Source: Athripsodes cinereus (Eukaryota; Arthropoda; Insecta; Trichoptera; Leptoceridae). From it: DNA of 64,000 nucleotides. The notes beneath the pieces were generated by a model, which was not told where the DNA came from, did no database searches, and worked only from the letters and a program-made list of their open reading frames with translations. Positions 1 through 11,994 of the stretch are shown here, one piece after another; position 1 is the first letter of the stretch; the number at the start of each line of letters is the position of its first letter. The stretch covers positions 13,741,237-13,805,236 of the forward strand of contig OX388307.1 in NCBI GenBank assembly GCA_947579605.1. Reading direction: 5' to 3'. The position numbers and the translations under genes are program-made.

Positions 1-24
1 AGCGCGAAATGCTATTTTTTTTGT

Positions 25-30
<6 letters not shown>

Positions 31-69
<39 letters not shown>
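31..69. repeat. (AT)n microsatellite followed by a T tract
   Basis: Fifteen uninterrupted AT dinucleotides are followed by about ten T. This is simple sequence with no gene signal. Confidence 0.95.
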
Positions 70-714
70 TTGCCTTATAATGTATCATATTTACGAAACA
101 CTGGATGGAAAGCGGAGTAAGAAGATAATTAATATATTTATTAATTAAGTACTTAATTTATTTCATGCTAGTGATGCCCAGAGTAATGTTGAGGGTAGTG
201 TGTAGAAGAATCCATGAGATAAAGATTTGCAATTTTCCACATCTATTTTTTTTACTGTAGTCAAATCAATTTCAATGGAAACAATTTATCCTTAAGGGAA
301 AGCAATAAATAAGTGTAAAAAATATTGAATTGAAAAAGCGGTATAAGAAACGTAGTTATATAATATGCATCGGATGTTATTGGAGTTCCTTGTTTGTAAC
401 GGTCTTACACGGCTGTTACATCCTAATCACACATGCGCAATATGTAGTATAATCCACGATTCTGTAGAAACGTGCAAAAACTCCTAAATTAGAGGTTAAG
501 TTTTGTGTACCTATAACACACATCGGCAACGAAAGTGATACACAAGTCAAAAATATTCAGTCTCTAGTAAATGATACAATATGTTCTCCGCAAGAATACA
601 AAGAGCACTGTTTTCTCTCAATTTACAATACTCTCGACAGCCTAAATGACTTTTTTAAATCTAATATTTTTATTATTTCACAGGATTAGGAACGTTATGG
701 TAGAGGTGTCTCTT
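70..714. other. AT-rich stretch with nothing recognised
   Basis: No open frame with a recognisable domain, no inverted repeat and no known repeat family was seen before the hairpin that starts near 715. Confidence 0.5.
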
Positions 715-840
715 GTGGGAAAGTTTTCTTTCGGGCTGAGTGGCCGTGGTCTCCAAGACAATTTGTGTCCCTGTATAAATTGGGAAATAAATTTCCCTGG
801 AAACCACGGCCACTCAGCCCGGAAGAAAAAACTTTCCTAC
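715..840. mobile_element. Foldback (hairpin) element, arms about 41 bp
   Basis: The left arm (715-755) and right arm (798-840) are near-perfect reverse complements sharing the core GGGCTGAGTGGCCGTGGT. The spacer contains a second perfect small palindrome, GGGAAAT-AA-ATTTCCC, at 782-797. A 65-codon open frame runs through the hairpin only because both arms happen to lack stops; I do not regard it as a gene. The GC content is clearly higher than the surroundings, which suits an inserted MITE-like element. The family is not identified and no target-site duplication could be fixed. Confidence 0.75.
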
Positions 841-841
841 T

Positions 842-1112
842 AGTGACCCCGGTTCAGGCCTCTAGGCCCGTAGTCAAAACAGATTTTAGCGTTATGTTTT
901 CGTTCGAACATAGACGAGTGTTGTATTTTAGCTAAGAAAATTGACAATTTCTCGCAACGTCGGCTATATTGGAACAAAAACGAAGCGAAAATAAAACATA
1001 ACGTTGTATTTTAGCAACGAAAATGGACACATTCTCGCAACTTCATCTATATTCGAACGAAAACGAAACGAAAATAAAGCTCTTAAATGTGTTTTGACTC
1101 CGTTTGGGGGCC
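842..1112. mobile_element. Non-autonomous DNA element with TIRs and internal tandem repeat
   Basis: The left end reads AGTGACCCCGG and the right end, reversed, reads AGTCACCCCTGG. Further in, both ends carry GTAGTCAAAACA-like or GAGTCAAAACA-like sequence followed by ATTTA. Between them lies an 83 bp direct tandem duplication (copies starting at 920 and 1003) containing GTTGTATTTTAGC, TCTCGCAAC and GAAACGAAAATAAA-like segments. The element abuts the foldback at 715-840, so the two may be halves of one composite. There is no coding capacity. Confidence 0.55.
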
Positions 1113-1277
1113 AGGGGTGACTCGTTGAAATTTCTACTTGTTGTTTTTTTTTATTTCATAATAATATGTAGAATTCTTTTGCCTAAAAACCGACACAGTG
1201 TTAATTAATCATTGGAATTCATCAAAATAAATAGTGAGCATGTCACTTTTATAATATAGATTTACGAATTAAGTTTT

Positions 1278-1456
1278 ACGTGATCGGATGGATCGAATTC
1301 TCAAGGATGGCCGTGTATTAAGTAAAAGAAATTGCCGTGCGTGTATGAGAAATTGTATGAATGAAGAAGAAGCATACAAAGTATTTAAGAATAGATCTAT
1401 ATAAGTATTGCGTTCCGTTCTCTATGCCTACCCCGCCGTGAGGGTGCAGAACAGTA
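1278..1456 (+). pseudogene. LINE reverse-transcriptase C-terminus remnant (tail family shared with 18719)
   Basis: The translated fragment contains RILKDGRVLSKRN, CRACMRNCMNEEEAYKVF and VLYAYPA. These align with the C-terminal end of the LINE ORF at 18719-19006 and with the copies near 35535 and 61530. A frame change follows the codons for FKNRSI. It ends with the family's GTGAGGGT 3' signature. The 5' part of the ORF is missing, as is usual for truncated LINE copies. Non-LTR origin is judged from the arrangement and the C-terminal pattern; the clade is not assigned. Confidence 0.7.
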
Positions 1457-3023
1457 TTAAGTCTTGAAAAGTAAAATAAAATACAATTTGATAGCGTTAT
1501 TATATAGGTAATTAAAATAAATGTCCTTCGATTTACTTCGAAAACAATCTCGTTTGATGTCATTGGTGGTTTAAAATAAAAAGTTTTTTTTTATGTAGTT
1601 ATATCGCTTTCTTTATCAATGTACTATATATTGGTAAAGCCTGAAACACATGCCGGTCTTTTCATGAGGAGGGGGGGGGACTTCCTCACGTGTTCTATGA
1701 ATGTATTTATCCGGTAAGGTCATAATACTCAACAAATTTTCACCTAAGCACGACAACAATCATGTTCAAGGGTCTGAAATTAAGTAGGTACTTGACCTTT
1801 TTGATTTTTTAAAATATTTAATATTTTTAATAGTAAACAAAGTAGTAAATAAACAGAAATAATTATCATAGAATTGGCTACACGATATCAACCGTATTCA
1901 TATTGCCAAAACGACAACTTTACCATGACTGTTATTAATTTAACAAACTGTGATCTTATTGAGTGGTAAGCTTAAACAAATTTGCGATATGACATGTTAG
2001 TAAAAAATGGTAAATATTAAAATTCTCTATTTCACGAAATATTACCAAATTTTGCATAAAAAAGACGTTTAAATTTGCTCTGAATGATTTAATTTTCTAT
2101 TACAGAATATGCGTAAAGTTAATAGAACGGGTGTTCTGGTATGAATATCACCAAATCAATGGCTTGCATATATTATCATTAGTCAAATTATTTATGTATC
2201 ACGTGTTTGCCACAAGATTAAAAATAAACGCTGGAGGTTTTTTAGACTGTGAATTTTCCAGTTATCTAACAACTTCCGTGTCAAAATGTATTTAGGATTT
2301 CAAACACTAAAGCGTCTTTGATGTTTTCACAACGGATGTAGGTGATTAATCTTCATCACTTTTTCTTATTTCCGGTGATGTTGTATTTAACGTCAAGGGT
2401 GAGGATGTGAAAAAGTGTACAAAAAACATGCGCCTTCAATTTTAAGGCTAACTCAAATGATAGATTTAGAAAGCTTCATGTAAATGTTTGAAGATTTGAA
2501 TAAATGTTCAAGTTTTATTTATTTGATTTGATAACGTTCTAAAATATAAAAGTTTAATTCTGTTCCGCAAGATGAATAGTCGCACAATTTATTAATTTGC
2601 CAACTGTCTCAGAACAGACTTAGTCTAGCGAGGCAGTACCTACATTACATAAGTTGTAATTATTTTAAGAACATGCGTGTTTAGATTTTGGATAAAATTT
2701 CATGTTATGAAATAAATAAAAAGTGGAAAAAGTCTTAAAATTTAAATAATATATTTTAATAAAACTCGCTATTATATGAAACTTTTGTGGCTGCATTGTT
2801 TTTTAACAGGTGTCATGTTATTTTTTATAAGTTGATACTAATATTGTCAAAAGTAAAATCTTCGTTTCTTAGAATCGTAAGTAGTTTTTTATTTTATCTT
2901 TCTTGGCTTATGAATATTATATGACTTTTAGTTCCATACCATCTTGTAGATATTTGGTAAGAAAATATATTATCTTAAATTTATTTGAGATATACGAGTA
3001 GTACAATTTTTTTCATACTCAAC
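1457..3023. other. AT-rich intergenic stretch, nothing recognised
   Basis: It contains only short frames and homopolymer runs, including a nine-G run near 1671. No domain, RNA gene or structured repeat was found. Confidence 0.45.
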
Positions 3024-3142
3024 AATGACTTGAACGACATATTGAGAGATAGTCAGACTGTCACCAGCTTCAGAAGCAAATTAAAAACAGAACTCTTCAC
3101 TAGCTCCCTTGAGATGGTCTAAGAAATAAAATCATCATCATC
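3024..3142 (+). pseudogene. LINE ORF C-terminus with (ATC)n tail
   Basis: Thirty-two codons without a stop end at TAA (3120-3122). They include SQTVTSFRSKLKTELF, a close match to the C-terminal motif of many CR1/L2/Rex-type non-LTR reverse transcriptases (roughly S-x-x-x-F-K-x-x-L-K-T-x-L-F). The stop is followed within ten bases by ATCATCATCATC, the kind of microsatellite tail these LINEs end with. Only this tip of the ORF survives. Clade assignment is inference from the motif. Confidence 0.6.
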
Positions 3143-4234
3143 TGCCATTAAAATCCGGTCAAATGTTATTATATACGATGGTCCTGGTTATAGTTTCTTG
3201 AGAGTATCGGTTTGGACTTGCACCTTTTTTTGCCCACAAGGTTTCTGACAAGATCGTCTGAGAGATCAAAATACCGTTTTTATGACAATGAAATCGAAAT
3301 ACCAGAAATCTCTCAAGATGAGGTGACTTGTACTGAAGTGATTGGAGAAGATAATTTTTTATCTCTAAAAACTTTTAAGATGAACGTTCAATAATAATGG
3401 TAAATATTAAAATTAGTAGAAGCAATCTGTTTTGATTATGTGTCAATAGAAAGTATTGACGTTAATCTTAAAGTGATCAACAGGTTTCTCTTCACGTATT
3501 AAGTTATTGGTTTGTTTTTTTTATTTAATAAAATATATATCTTGTTCTCTAATATTAATAATATTTATTTCAAGAAATATTAAACTAAACTACTACAAAA
3601 ACCCATTAACTAAACATCACTTTTTCTAAACCTAAATACAAACATTCTTATTTTTTTATAATAAATGGAATTTGCGGTAAAGAAACTTCAATGATGTTTC
3701 AAATATTGGGATTCTTTTGTAGCTTCATTAATTACAAATGTACAATTTTTCTAAAAATCTAGTAGTAGGCGCAGGTGTTCCTACTATGGAACCAAAAGTT
3801 GACTTCAAATCAAGTAAAAAAACGTTGATAGTAGAAATTTGTTATACATCGCATAAAAAGTAATATTTTCAACAGAATTAAAATATTTTACTACAAAATA
3901 TTTTATCATTAGCTTTTCATAACACTATTAAAATTATTCCAAAATAAATTTAAGATTCAGTGTTAAATAAACTGTTGAAGGTCATATATTTTATTACAAC
4001 CTTCATCGCTATTTCTTTTTTAAAATTCATTTCAGACATGGTTTTTATACCTTGTTTGACTTTCAATTATCTCTTAATACTATATTCTTCGTAAAACATT
4101 TATTATTTCGCCTTGCAATGTTCGTCTCAGAATCAAAAGATGGAAAAAAGTCTCCTCTGTTGCACCAATCAAATTAACTTTTTTCGTGATATTTCAAATT
4201 TAAATTAAAATGAAAAGCGGAAGTTTTTTACACA
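3143..4234. other. AT-rich stretch, nothing recognised
   Basis: A 60-codon frame at 3212-3394 (+) is rich in acidic residues (EIEIPEISQDE) but matches no family I know and has no intron or promoter context. The rest is low-complexity AT sequence. Confidence 0.4.
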
Positions 4235-4380
4235 TCATCATCTCGCCCTGTATTGCTCCTTTTAAGAGTACAGGGCAGAAACTAGTCTACTTCATTCACA
4301 ATGTCTCTGGGCCAGTCGAGTCACGTCTTTTTACGACACAGGAACGGTTCATTGTGAATGAGGGACGCTCGGGCCGTCGG
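4235..4380. repeat. Dispersed repeat of unknown family, copy 1
   Basis: It shares an ordered series of blocks with 11995-12137: TCATCTCG, ACAGGGCAGA, a TCTTT..ACGAC block, AGGAACG, ATTGTGAA-GAGGGACG and TCGGGCCGTC. Both copies lie in the same orientation and are distinctly more GC-rich than their surroundings. In this copy the minus strand is broken by stops, whereas in the second copy it is open. I do not recognise the family. Confidence 0.6.
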
Positions 4381-5102
4381 TGGACGAAAGATCAGTGCAC
4401 TTTTTTGATCATCCAAGAAAATACTGTCAAGGAATTATTCAATTTTATACTTCATTTAATTACGATTCTGAAAATGTTGATTGACTTTTAAAACTAATTT
4501 ATATACTACGAAACTTTCTCAGTATGTAATTATCTATATTATTTTAATAGAGTTTGTGTACATGAACGAACCACAAAATTTTAAGTGAATGAGGTAAAAG
4601 TTTATTATTGGTAGGTAAGTATTGAACGGGTCTAGGGTAGTATACAAAAGTAAATTGACACATCCTTGAAGAGAACGGATATTAAATATCAAAAGTTTTA
4701 TTTACTTTTCACACCAACTTTTGTATAATTATTCAATGAATCTATTCATAGACAATAGTGTTGGTGCAGAATGTTTTACTAGATAATTTGTGTTAAACAT
4801 ACTGTTCTTTTAAATGTTCACTGCTTTGAGAAATATAATAGCTCATGTAGATATCTTAACCTCACGAAAATTTTCAACAATACAAAAGAAATAAAGCATT
4901 TTCATTCAAATGGATTTTGCGACACTAAACATTTCTTCCCATGTCCATCATAATGCTCCGATGTTGCTGTTTTTAGAAAGAATCATAAAAGAGTATTTAC
5001 TATCCAAGTAATTAAATAATTGTGATAGAAGAGTTTAATCAAACTATAAAAATGTGTGTTGAGAGGGAGTCGAAAGTATGAAATTATTTGTTCTATATGG
5101 GT
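4381..5102. other. AT-rich stretch, nothing recognised
   Basis: No structured repeat or plausible exon was found. Confidence 0.4.
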
Positions 5103-5232
5103 AAGTTGGAAGATATCGCGCTTCTGCGATAAACTCGCCCATTGCACAAAATTTATTTGTGTGGTTAAATTGAATATTTTCATATGTTGATTTTTTGTGC
5201 AATAAAGTTTTTTATTGCACAAAAATTATTAT
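5103..5232 (+). mobile_element. LINE 3' tail (GTTGGAAGATATCGC family)
   Basis: It starts with AAGTTGGAAGATATCGCGC, followed by TGCGATAAACTCGCCC and TTGCACAAA. It ends with a polyadenylation-like GTGCAATAAAG and TTATTAT. The same ordered blocks recur at 25164, 31189, 33728 and 59069 (+) and at 17504, 29709 and 42293 (-). From memory, this structure is the 3' UTR of a lepidopteran CR1/L2-like LINE. It is 5'-truncated, with no coding sequence left. Confidence 0.7.
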
Positions 5233-5769
5233 CTCATATTTCATTTATTTAACAAAACAATATAAGATTCTACATTTTGAACACAATATAAGATTAACAA
5301 TAAAATTTAAATATAACATTAAATAACAAAAACCATAAAATATTAAAATAAATTTATATTCAAAATGTAGAACCCCAATATTATTCGAGTTGATTCTTCC
5401 ATGATGTTCTATGAAATTTATTCTTTTATTTATTCAGATATTCACGGCCGAAGCCTTTTACATGTAAAAAACTAGTATACATACAATACATGCATACAAA
5501 AAATACTTTTCTTTTAAAAAAGACACAAAACAATTAATTAGACACAAAACAAGAGTACAATTAAATAATAGAACAACGTTGACTCAATTTAAAAAAAAAT
5601 AAAAAATAAAATTTGGTCAAGAAATTAAATTCAAAAAAATAATTTTAAAATTGAAATGATATAAATATTAAATGTCAAACAGAAAAGCAAATAGTACAAT
5701 CATGGGAGATCACTTACAGTAGAGCTACAGGGACAAAAACCTTCTTACTATCCTGGTGGACGATAGAAG
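5233..5769 (-). pseudogene. 5'-truncated Dong/R4-like LINE, copy 1 (interrupted)
   Basis: On the minus strand the last codons before a TAG (complement of 5725-5727) read LLSSTRIVRRFLSL, the C-terminus expected of the Dong/R4 clade of non-LTR retrotransposons. The 3' UTR runs down to about 5233 and is nearly identical to the copy at 59183-59562 over 5235-5417 and 5693-5769. TTA repeats flank it on both sides (5226-5232 and 5770-5787), matching the known preference of Dong for TAA repeats. A 275 bp segment absent from the other copy interrupts it at 5418-5692. Confidence 0.7.
5418..5692 (-). mobile_element. LINE 3' tail inserted into the Dong/R4-like copy
   Basis: This 275 bp block is missing from the otherwise matching copy at 59183-59562 and is bounded by AAAT on both sides (5414-5417 and 5689-5692), consistent with a short target-site duplication. 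It contains ATTCACGGCCGAAGCCTTTTACATG, whose blocks recur at 51100-51240. On the minus strand it ends in GAATAAATAAAAGAATAAA, a LINE-like tail. It shows that this insertion is younger than the Dong/R4-like copy. Confidence 0.6.
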
Positions 5770-5787
5770 TATTATTATTATTATTAT
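5770..5787. repeat. (TTA)n microsatellite at the 5' junction of the LINE remnant
   Basis: Six TTA units directly abut the truncated end of the Dong/R4-like sequence and mirror the TTATTAT at its other end. Confidence 0.85.
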
Positions 5788-8700
5788 ATGTACCGTACAA
5801 TAATTGTACATTTCTGCTGATTTAGTAATTTCATAAAGATGATAAATTTAATATTCCCTTTCTAAGTAAATATTTAACGTTGATAACAATTTCCGTCATG
5901 CAATATCCGGAGAACGATTCACATGAATGTCGAATAGAAGTCATAACGAAGTGAAATTGGCTGTTGGGAAATTATAAACCAATGTCCGCTTATTTATTAC
6001 ACTCTGGTTGAGTATGAAGTACCTACAAAGTTAAGTGAAAAACGCAACAAGTTACAACATTCAAGCTTTTATAAAACAAGCCAATAATTTTTTTTAAAGA
6101 TATATCTGGGTTTTTGTTATAAACCCATTATAAATTTGACGTTGTATATCTGAAAGTTATGTTGGATAGTGTTTATTTCTTATTTTTAGATTAAATGTCC
6201 TGACTTGAAGACAGTATCATACATAAATATCGCCAAAAATACAGAATAATAACAGAGTATTTCTTTTTAATCTTAGCCATTTTAACTTGTTTTATAGTAC
6301 CTATAATTTAATTAATTTTTTTTTTTAAGTACCAAGCCTGATTGTCTTTGCATTAATTTATTTAGTCTTACCGGTAGTCACCGATCCAATGGCTTACAGC
6401 AATATGGACTAATTCAGCAAGTATTTTCTTTTTTAATCAGTGATCTTGACAATTTCGTATCATATAAACTATTTGTTTAGTATTATATATCTAATAGATT
6501 GGTGAATATGTTCTTACGAATTGAGTGAAAAAATCACAACATAAAGCTAACTTTTCTTTATATGATATTCACGAATTATAGAGTTTAAGTATATTGGAAC
6601 CAAGGTTAATTATAAGTTTACACTTATAGATTTGATACTTATGATAAATGATACTTATAAATTTTTATTCATTGATTCGACGTTCATTGTGTAAAACTCC
6701 ATGTATATATATGGAAAAAAGCACAATTGGTTTAAGTAAAACCAAAACCAATCGTGTATATGTATATTTTTAATATTTTCTTTTCCTTTTTTTGTTTCTA
6801 TTATTTTCTTTACTTATTTCAAGCAAAGTGCCTAGTTACGAGTTAACTATGGATTTATACTTTCATAATATGAATTTATCTAAAACTGTAATAAACTTTT
6901 ATATATTCCCAGTTATATTGCAACTCCTATGGTGAGTTTTAGTGTTACATGGTCACATAATACCTATTATTAGATATGAAGGAGTTGGGTGAGGCTATTT
7001 ATTAATGACAATATCATTCGCGCTCTACAACGGCAGATTAAAATACCACTTAATGAAAGATACTTACCTACTATCCCATCTCGTTTATTGGATATAAATA
7101 ATGGCAGTAAATAAGTCATTAAAATACCATTTAATTATCATAAACGGTTACACACTATCTACATCGTCTGACTGTGACAAAGACAATTGATACTTGTAAT
7201 GGCGCCGAGCACAATAATTTCAATTGCGATAATTGTTTAATATTTACAATATCCACTGTAAACGATGGTTTGTCTAGGTAAAGACATTATTAAAATATGT
7301 CCCCATTTAACCATATTCCTAATTTTCATGTTAACTGGATATTAATTATGATTTAGTAAATACTCTGAACATCTAAACTTGCACGCAACAAAACGCACAT
7401 ATGTAGTTAATAATGTAAATATGCTTAGCGCATTAGGAAAAAGTTCGCCAGTAGTCGATCGCTAAGTGCGGTTTGTCTACGGTCCCTGTTCTCACTTCCT
7501 TCGTTCAGATATAGCTTGTTAATAAATATCTTTGAATGAAATAGTTTTTAATTCCTGTAATAAATTTCTATCTTTATGTTTAATGCTTCTCTATATCGTA
7601 AAGTCTATTGATTGTATTTAATTTGAATGTATACCTTTTATGTAATTGTTTTTAATCAATGTACAGTAAAGAATGAATAAAAAAATAAATAGAGCATCAA
7701 GCGTAAAAGTTCCTACCTCTTTCATTCAGACGAATCTGTACAGACTATCTCTTCAGACAAAATTTTAAATTTCCTGATACTGTTGTTATAGGATATTCGT
7801 GTTGTATATTGTGGGAGAAGAAACATTAAATTCATTCAGTCTGTCAAACCACGTAGCTATTTATGTGCTCTGCTAAAAAAATACTGGATTTAATACTTTT
7901 TGCGCATATTTAACTTTATGATATAAACCTATAACTGAAGACGACAAAGAATAACTTAAAACAAAACATTAAACACTAGATATAAATTTTCCTGAAATAA
8001 GGCCGTAATTAAATACATTTATCATTATAACAAAGAAAATGTCGCGAAAAGAGAAAAAAGTCATAAAAAACAATATGCAGGTACTTCATACCCCGCAAAG
8101 GACAAAACCCTTAAATATATCTATATATAGTACCTAATAAGCTTAAACTTTATGGTACAGAAAAAGGGAAAATAATGAAGATGAAAGAAAAGATAAGTAC
8201 TTTTGTACCTTGTATTAGGAAATGAACATTAAAATTGTTGTGTACATATAAAAAGATCCAAAGCAGTCTAATACATATTTGAGATGTATGTTTCTAACTT
8301 TAAGATGTTTGTTTATATTTTGTTTATGTTTATATTTAACTGTAAGATGTGTAGACATTTTTACTTGAATAGATTTGTGGTATATACAAGTGATACTGTT
8401 AATTTAATGTCATTTATTGACAAAGAGAATAAATGTGATAAAAAGTTAACTTTTTATGCCGTGAACATCTCATTCTGCGAGTTGTGTTACTACAATATTT
8501 ACATTATAATTTCATTTTTATTTTAATAATTATTTCACGAATGAAGCCAGGTTAACGTTAAGTACTTATTAAATATAATTTTTGTTCTTATTATGTAAGG
8601 GCTCATGGACAATATAAATTTCTGTTTTTAACTTTATAGATACTTTGTTAAGAGAAGTAAAAATATATTAGTTTTGGACACAAAAAATGCTTATTTAGAT

Positions 8701-11420
8701 CTCATTAACAAAACTTATGTTAAGTTTTCTGATGAAATGAAGAACTGTATTCAAAAAATATTTTCTCACGTTGCACCAGTCTGATAATGTACCCAAAATT
8801 CAATTTTTGTAACAAGATTAATAATTTTCTAAAATATTATTGTTTTTTTTTACGATGGCCATAATCATTATAGGTAAAAATATTTGACACCTGTAAGAAA
8901 TATTTTTACTCAGCGGTAGAGCGGTAATATCTGTTAAGTCATTTGAAAAAGTCGGAATAAAAGTTATTCCGTATTTGGAACTTCGACTAATAACTATTTA
9001 ATGATGGTCCTCATCTGAAAACGAAAGCGAGGTTAATAAATTGTGACATAAATTTAGGTAAAATCCCATATCATCATGTCACTTAAATATTATTTTGAAT
9101 TGTAACCTACTAAATTAGGTATACTACATACAGACTAAATTATACGATAATCTGGTTGAAGTCTTTTTCTTTGAAATGTATATGGAATATTTTGTTTTCT
9201 AGTCCTATAATTATGTTTTGGAAAAAAATCAGGCTTGTAAGTGAAATAAAAACATTTTCACAACAAAAAAATACAGAATAATACAAATTATTCAACTAAA
9301 TTACAAATCAATTTGGTTGAGTTGTTTAAAATATGAAAAAAAATGGACGCAAATATTGGATTTTTAAAAATGGAGTTTTTTAAATTTTGTATGATTATAA
9401 GTACATATTGATAAAAATATATTAGTTTCAATGACGAATGAGATACAGAATGAAATAACATACATTTGATTTGCAGAGAAAAACGCTTTTGTTCAGTCAA
9501 TCGATATTATCGAAAATTTAAGTGCACAAAGAAATATTATACGGACTGAAAAATGCTTTTAGAGTCGTAATATTGTTTCACAATACTGAATTCAATGCGG
9601 ATACAAAAATAATTGAGAACACAAAAGAGTAACAAAGTAATCAGGATTCTTGTTCGTGCCTTTGTTTTGAGTCTTGCTTTTGTATTTTGTAAGTTTATCG
9701 AATCATTTACAATACACGTACATAATTGCATTTTTATTGAAAACGAAATTATTTGCTGCATGTTTTCATAATGCAGTAATGAATAGTTAAAGAGAGTTTA
9801 ACAAATTTTATTAATTGAAACATCGGAATAAAATTTTCATAAAAACACCAAAAGAGAAATAATAGAGCTAAGAGTGTAAATAATGTCTGAGAAAAACCGT
9901 AGACAATTATTATTCTTGAGTTATATTTATATTCACTGCTGCAAAGTGAAAACAAATATTTCATTTTATTCATGACCGTGACATTTTTTCTATTACAATT
10001 AAATAAAAATTAATAATAAGGTATTGTGCTGCCAAAACGAACTAAAATATGAAACACGATTTCAACTTCAAGTTATTTCAGTATAATATTTTCTTTAAAT
10101 TATTTGTATAATTTATCCCAAAAGTCATTGTAATTATATAATCAAACATTTAAGAAAATTTTCATCTCTCGCAATGTCCAAAGCGATTAATTCTGAATAG
10201 AGGCGCTTAACTGGAGGTTGACGACGGAAGTTAATTGAAATTCTATTTTCAACCATTAAGCAGCGCTATTCTTCATTTGTCTATTATTTCTAATGGTATT
10301 TTGCTCCCAGGAAAGTTTCAAAAATAAAGTTAAGTGCTAGTTAAGATCTTGAGTAAAATACAGATTACAATAAATAAAGTATTTGGAAATCTTTAAACTT
10401 TGAAAAATATCCGTGTTTAATATTTAATCTTTAAAAAATATCCGTGTTTAATGAAATTATTCTGTAAAATTATGAAATACCTTCCTAATAATGTAACCCA
10501 CATAAAAAATGCTTTAGATTTTAAATTTTCCACAATAATTATGTTTTCATAACACAAGCTGTTGTTATTGTGTATATCTTGCCTACATATATTTCACTAA
10601 AACCGTCATGCCTATATTTTTCGTCTTTCACTGTCTGAAAAGTTTATAGACAAATTGTAATAAAGAAATAATTTTACTTCTCTTCTGAATTTACACTCTT
10701 CGTACCTGCAGTGAATAATTCGTAATTCATTCTATTATGTTTTCATTACTTATATTTTTCATTCGCTTCGAAAAATCTCAAGTCTGCTTATGTTTGGGAA
10801 GAATTATTTTTTGTAGACAGATTATTACATTAATATATTATTTAAAATGACATGAAATAAACTTCGTATGAATGGTTGAACGTAAATTATACTCATTTGG
10901 ATCCAGCCATCAAAAAAGTTTTAGCGAAATTTTAGGAAACAGAATTGTGGGAAACGGATTAATGTTAAATTCAGCGTAAAAAACAGATTAAAACATTTTG
11001 GATAAAATATCTATTTTTGACGCGTTTAGTTATATTTTCTCATATAATCAAAGAAAGAAAAACAGTAGTACTGGCTGGGTCACGTTAAAATAAGCGTCTT
11101 TAAAAAGAGCACTTTATTTTTACTCACAAAGATTAATTCGGGTCTGAAACACCTTTTCGCAGTGTAATTATCACATGAAAATGATTCTAGAGTTTTTTTG
11201 AATATCATAGAAAGAAGTGACTGAATCGATGAGGAGTTCGTCTTCATGAACTTCATGTTTTGTACTTGGTTTCATTTATTTCTATCCTGTATTTCCCAGT
11301 TAAACGCTTTAGGGTTAATCGTATAATGAAAACGAACAAAATAGAAGAGCAAATAGCATATTCATATTGTAACAAAAATACAAAATTGCTCAGTTTGAAT
11401 GTAAAGATTTATAAAATAAT
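5788..11420. other. Long AT-rich stretch without a recognised gene
   Basis: Only short frames (up to 80 codons, e.g. 8284-8526 +, 9537-9973 -) occur, with AT-driven residue composition (Phe, Ile, Lys, Asn, Tyr) and no domain. Small structures seen are an imperfect 12 bp stem at 6722-6733/6745-6756 and a 22 bp direct repeat (10400-10421 and 10431-10452, AAATATCCGTGTTTAAT). A stretch near 7440-7530 (GATCGCTAAGTGCGG) is slightly GC-richer but unassigned. Confidence 0.5.
10400..10452. repeat. Short direct tandem duplication, 31 bp period
   Basis: Two 22 bp copies differ at one base (TTGAAAAATATCC versus TTAAAAAATATCC) and are offset by 31 bp, consistent with a local slippage duplication. Confidence 0.8.
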
Positions 11421-11557
11421 TAGTTATGGCTACTTTGTACTACACCACATATTTTTTTATAAAACACTACCGGTTTCAACGCTAAGATGCGTCATTGCGT
11501 TGAAACCGGTGCGTTTTATAAAAAAATATGTGGTGTAGTACAAAGTAACTATAACTA
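11421..11557. mobile_element. Long hairpin (foldback), arms about 61 bp
   Basis: The left arm (11421-11482) and right arm (11497-11557) are about 92% complementary, sharing ACTTTGTACTACACCACATA and ACCGGTTTCAACGC, around a 14-base loop. If transcribed, it would form a stem of about 60 bp. An open frame (11260-11538 +) crosses it but is not gene-like. The element type could be a MITE-like foldback or a hairpin RNA locus; the sequence alone cannot decide. Confidence 0.8.
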
Positions 11558-11994
11558 AATATTTTAAAAATGTTTCGTGATTACCACATTGTTAGTGCCA
11601 ATCAAATCAAACAAATCGAATGTAAAGATTCTGATAAAAAAGGAAAAGAGGTATTACGACAACAAAGTATTGTTATACAACGATGTTTGATTACGTTAGC
11701 TTATTGAAAATTCTATGCTCGATCAGTGCTTCATAATATTTATATCGATCTCTTGTAATTTGCATAATTGCAAATTGAAACTATAACTGCGATTATTTTG
11801 CACAAGTATTAACATGGAAAATGAATATTAGAAGTTTAATCTAATGCACCTCATTCTCCGAGAAGATCGGTGATATAAGGGGTAATAGAATAAGGTGGGT
11901 ACCCAAAGAGTAGAGGGTTATTCCAAAGGCGATACAGGAATATTTATTCTTCAGTAACAAATTCAACGAGATAAAAAACAGTGTAATCAGATCA
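11558..11994. other. AT-rich stretch, nothing recognised
   Basis: It lies between the hairpin and the second copy of the unknown dispersed repeat. No gene signal was seen. Confidence 0.4.

Noticed and set aside
646..843. 65-codon open frame
   Set aside because: It runs through both arms of the 715-840 hairpin, and its residues come from the inverted repeat.
6722..6756. microRNA-like hairpin
   Set aside because: The stem is only about 12 bp with a mismatch, too short for a precursor.
7440..7530. LINE 3' tail related to the GTTGGAAGATATCGC family
   Set aside because: Only GATCGCTAAGTGCGG is reminiscent of related tails; the conserved GTTGGAAG and AATAAAG blocks are missing.
11260..11538. 92-codon open frame
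   Set aside because: It ends in the 11421-11557 hairpin and has AT-driven composition with no domain.
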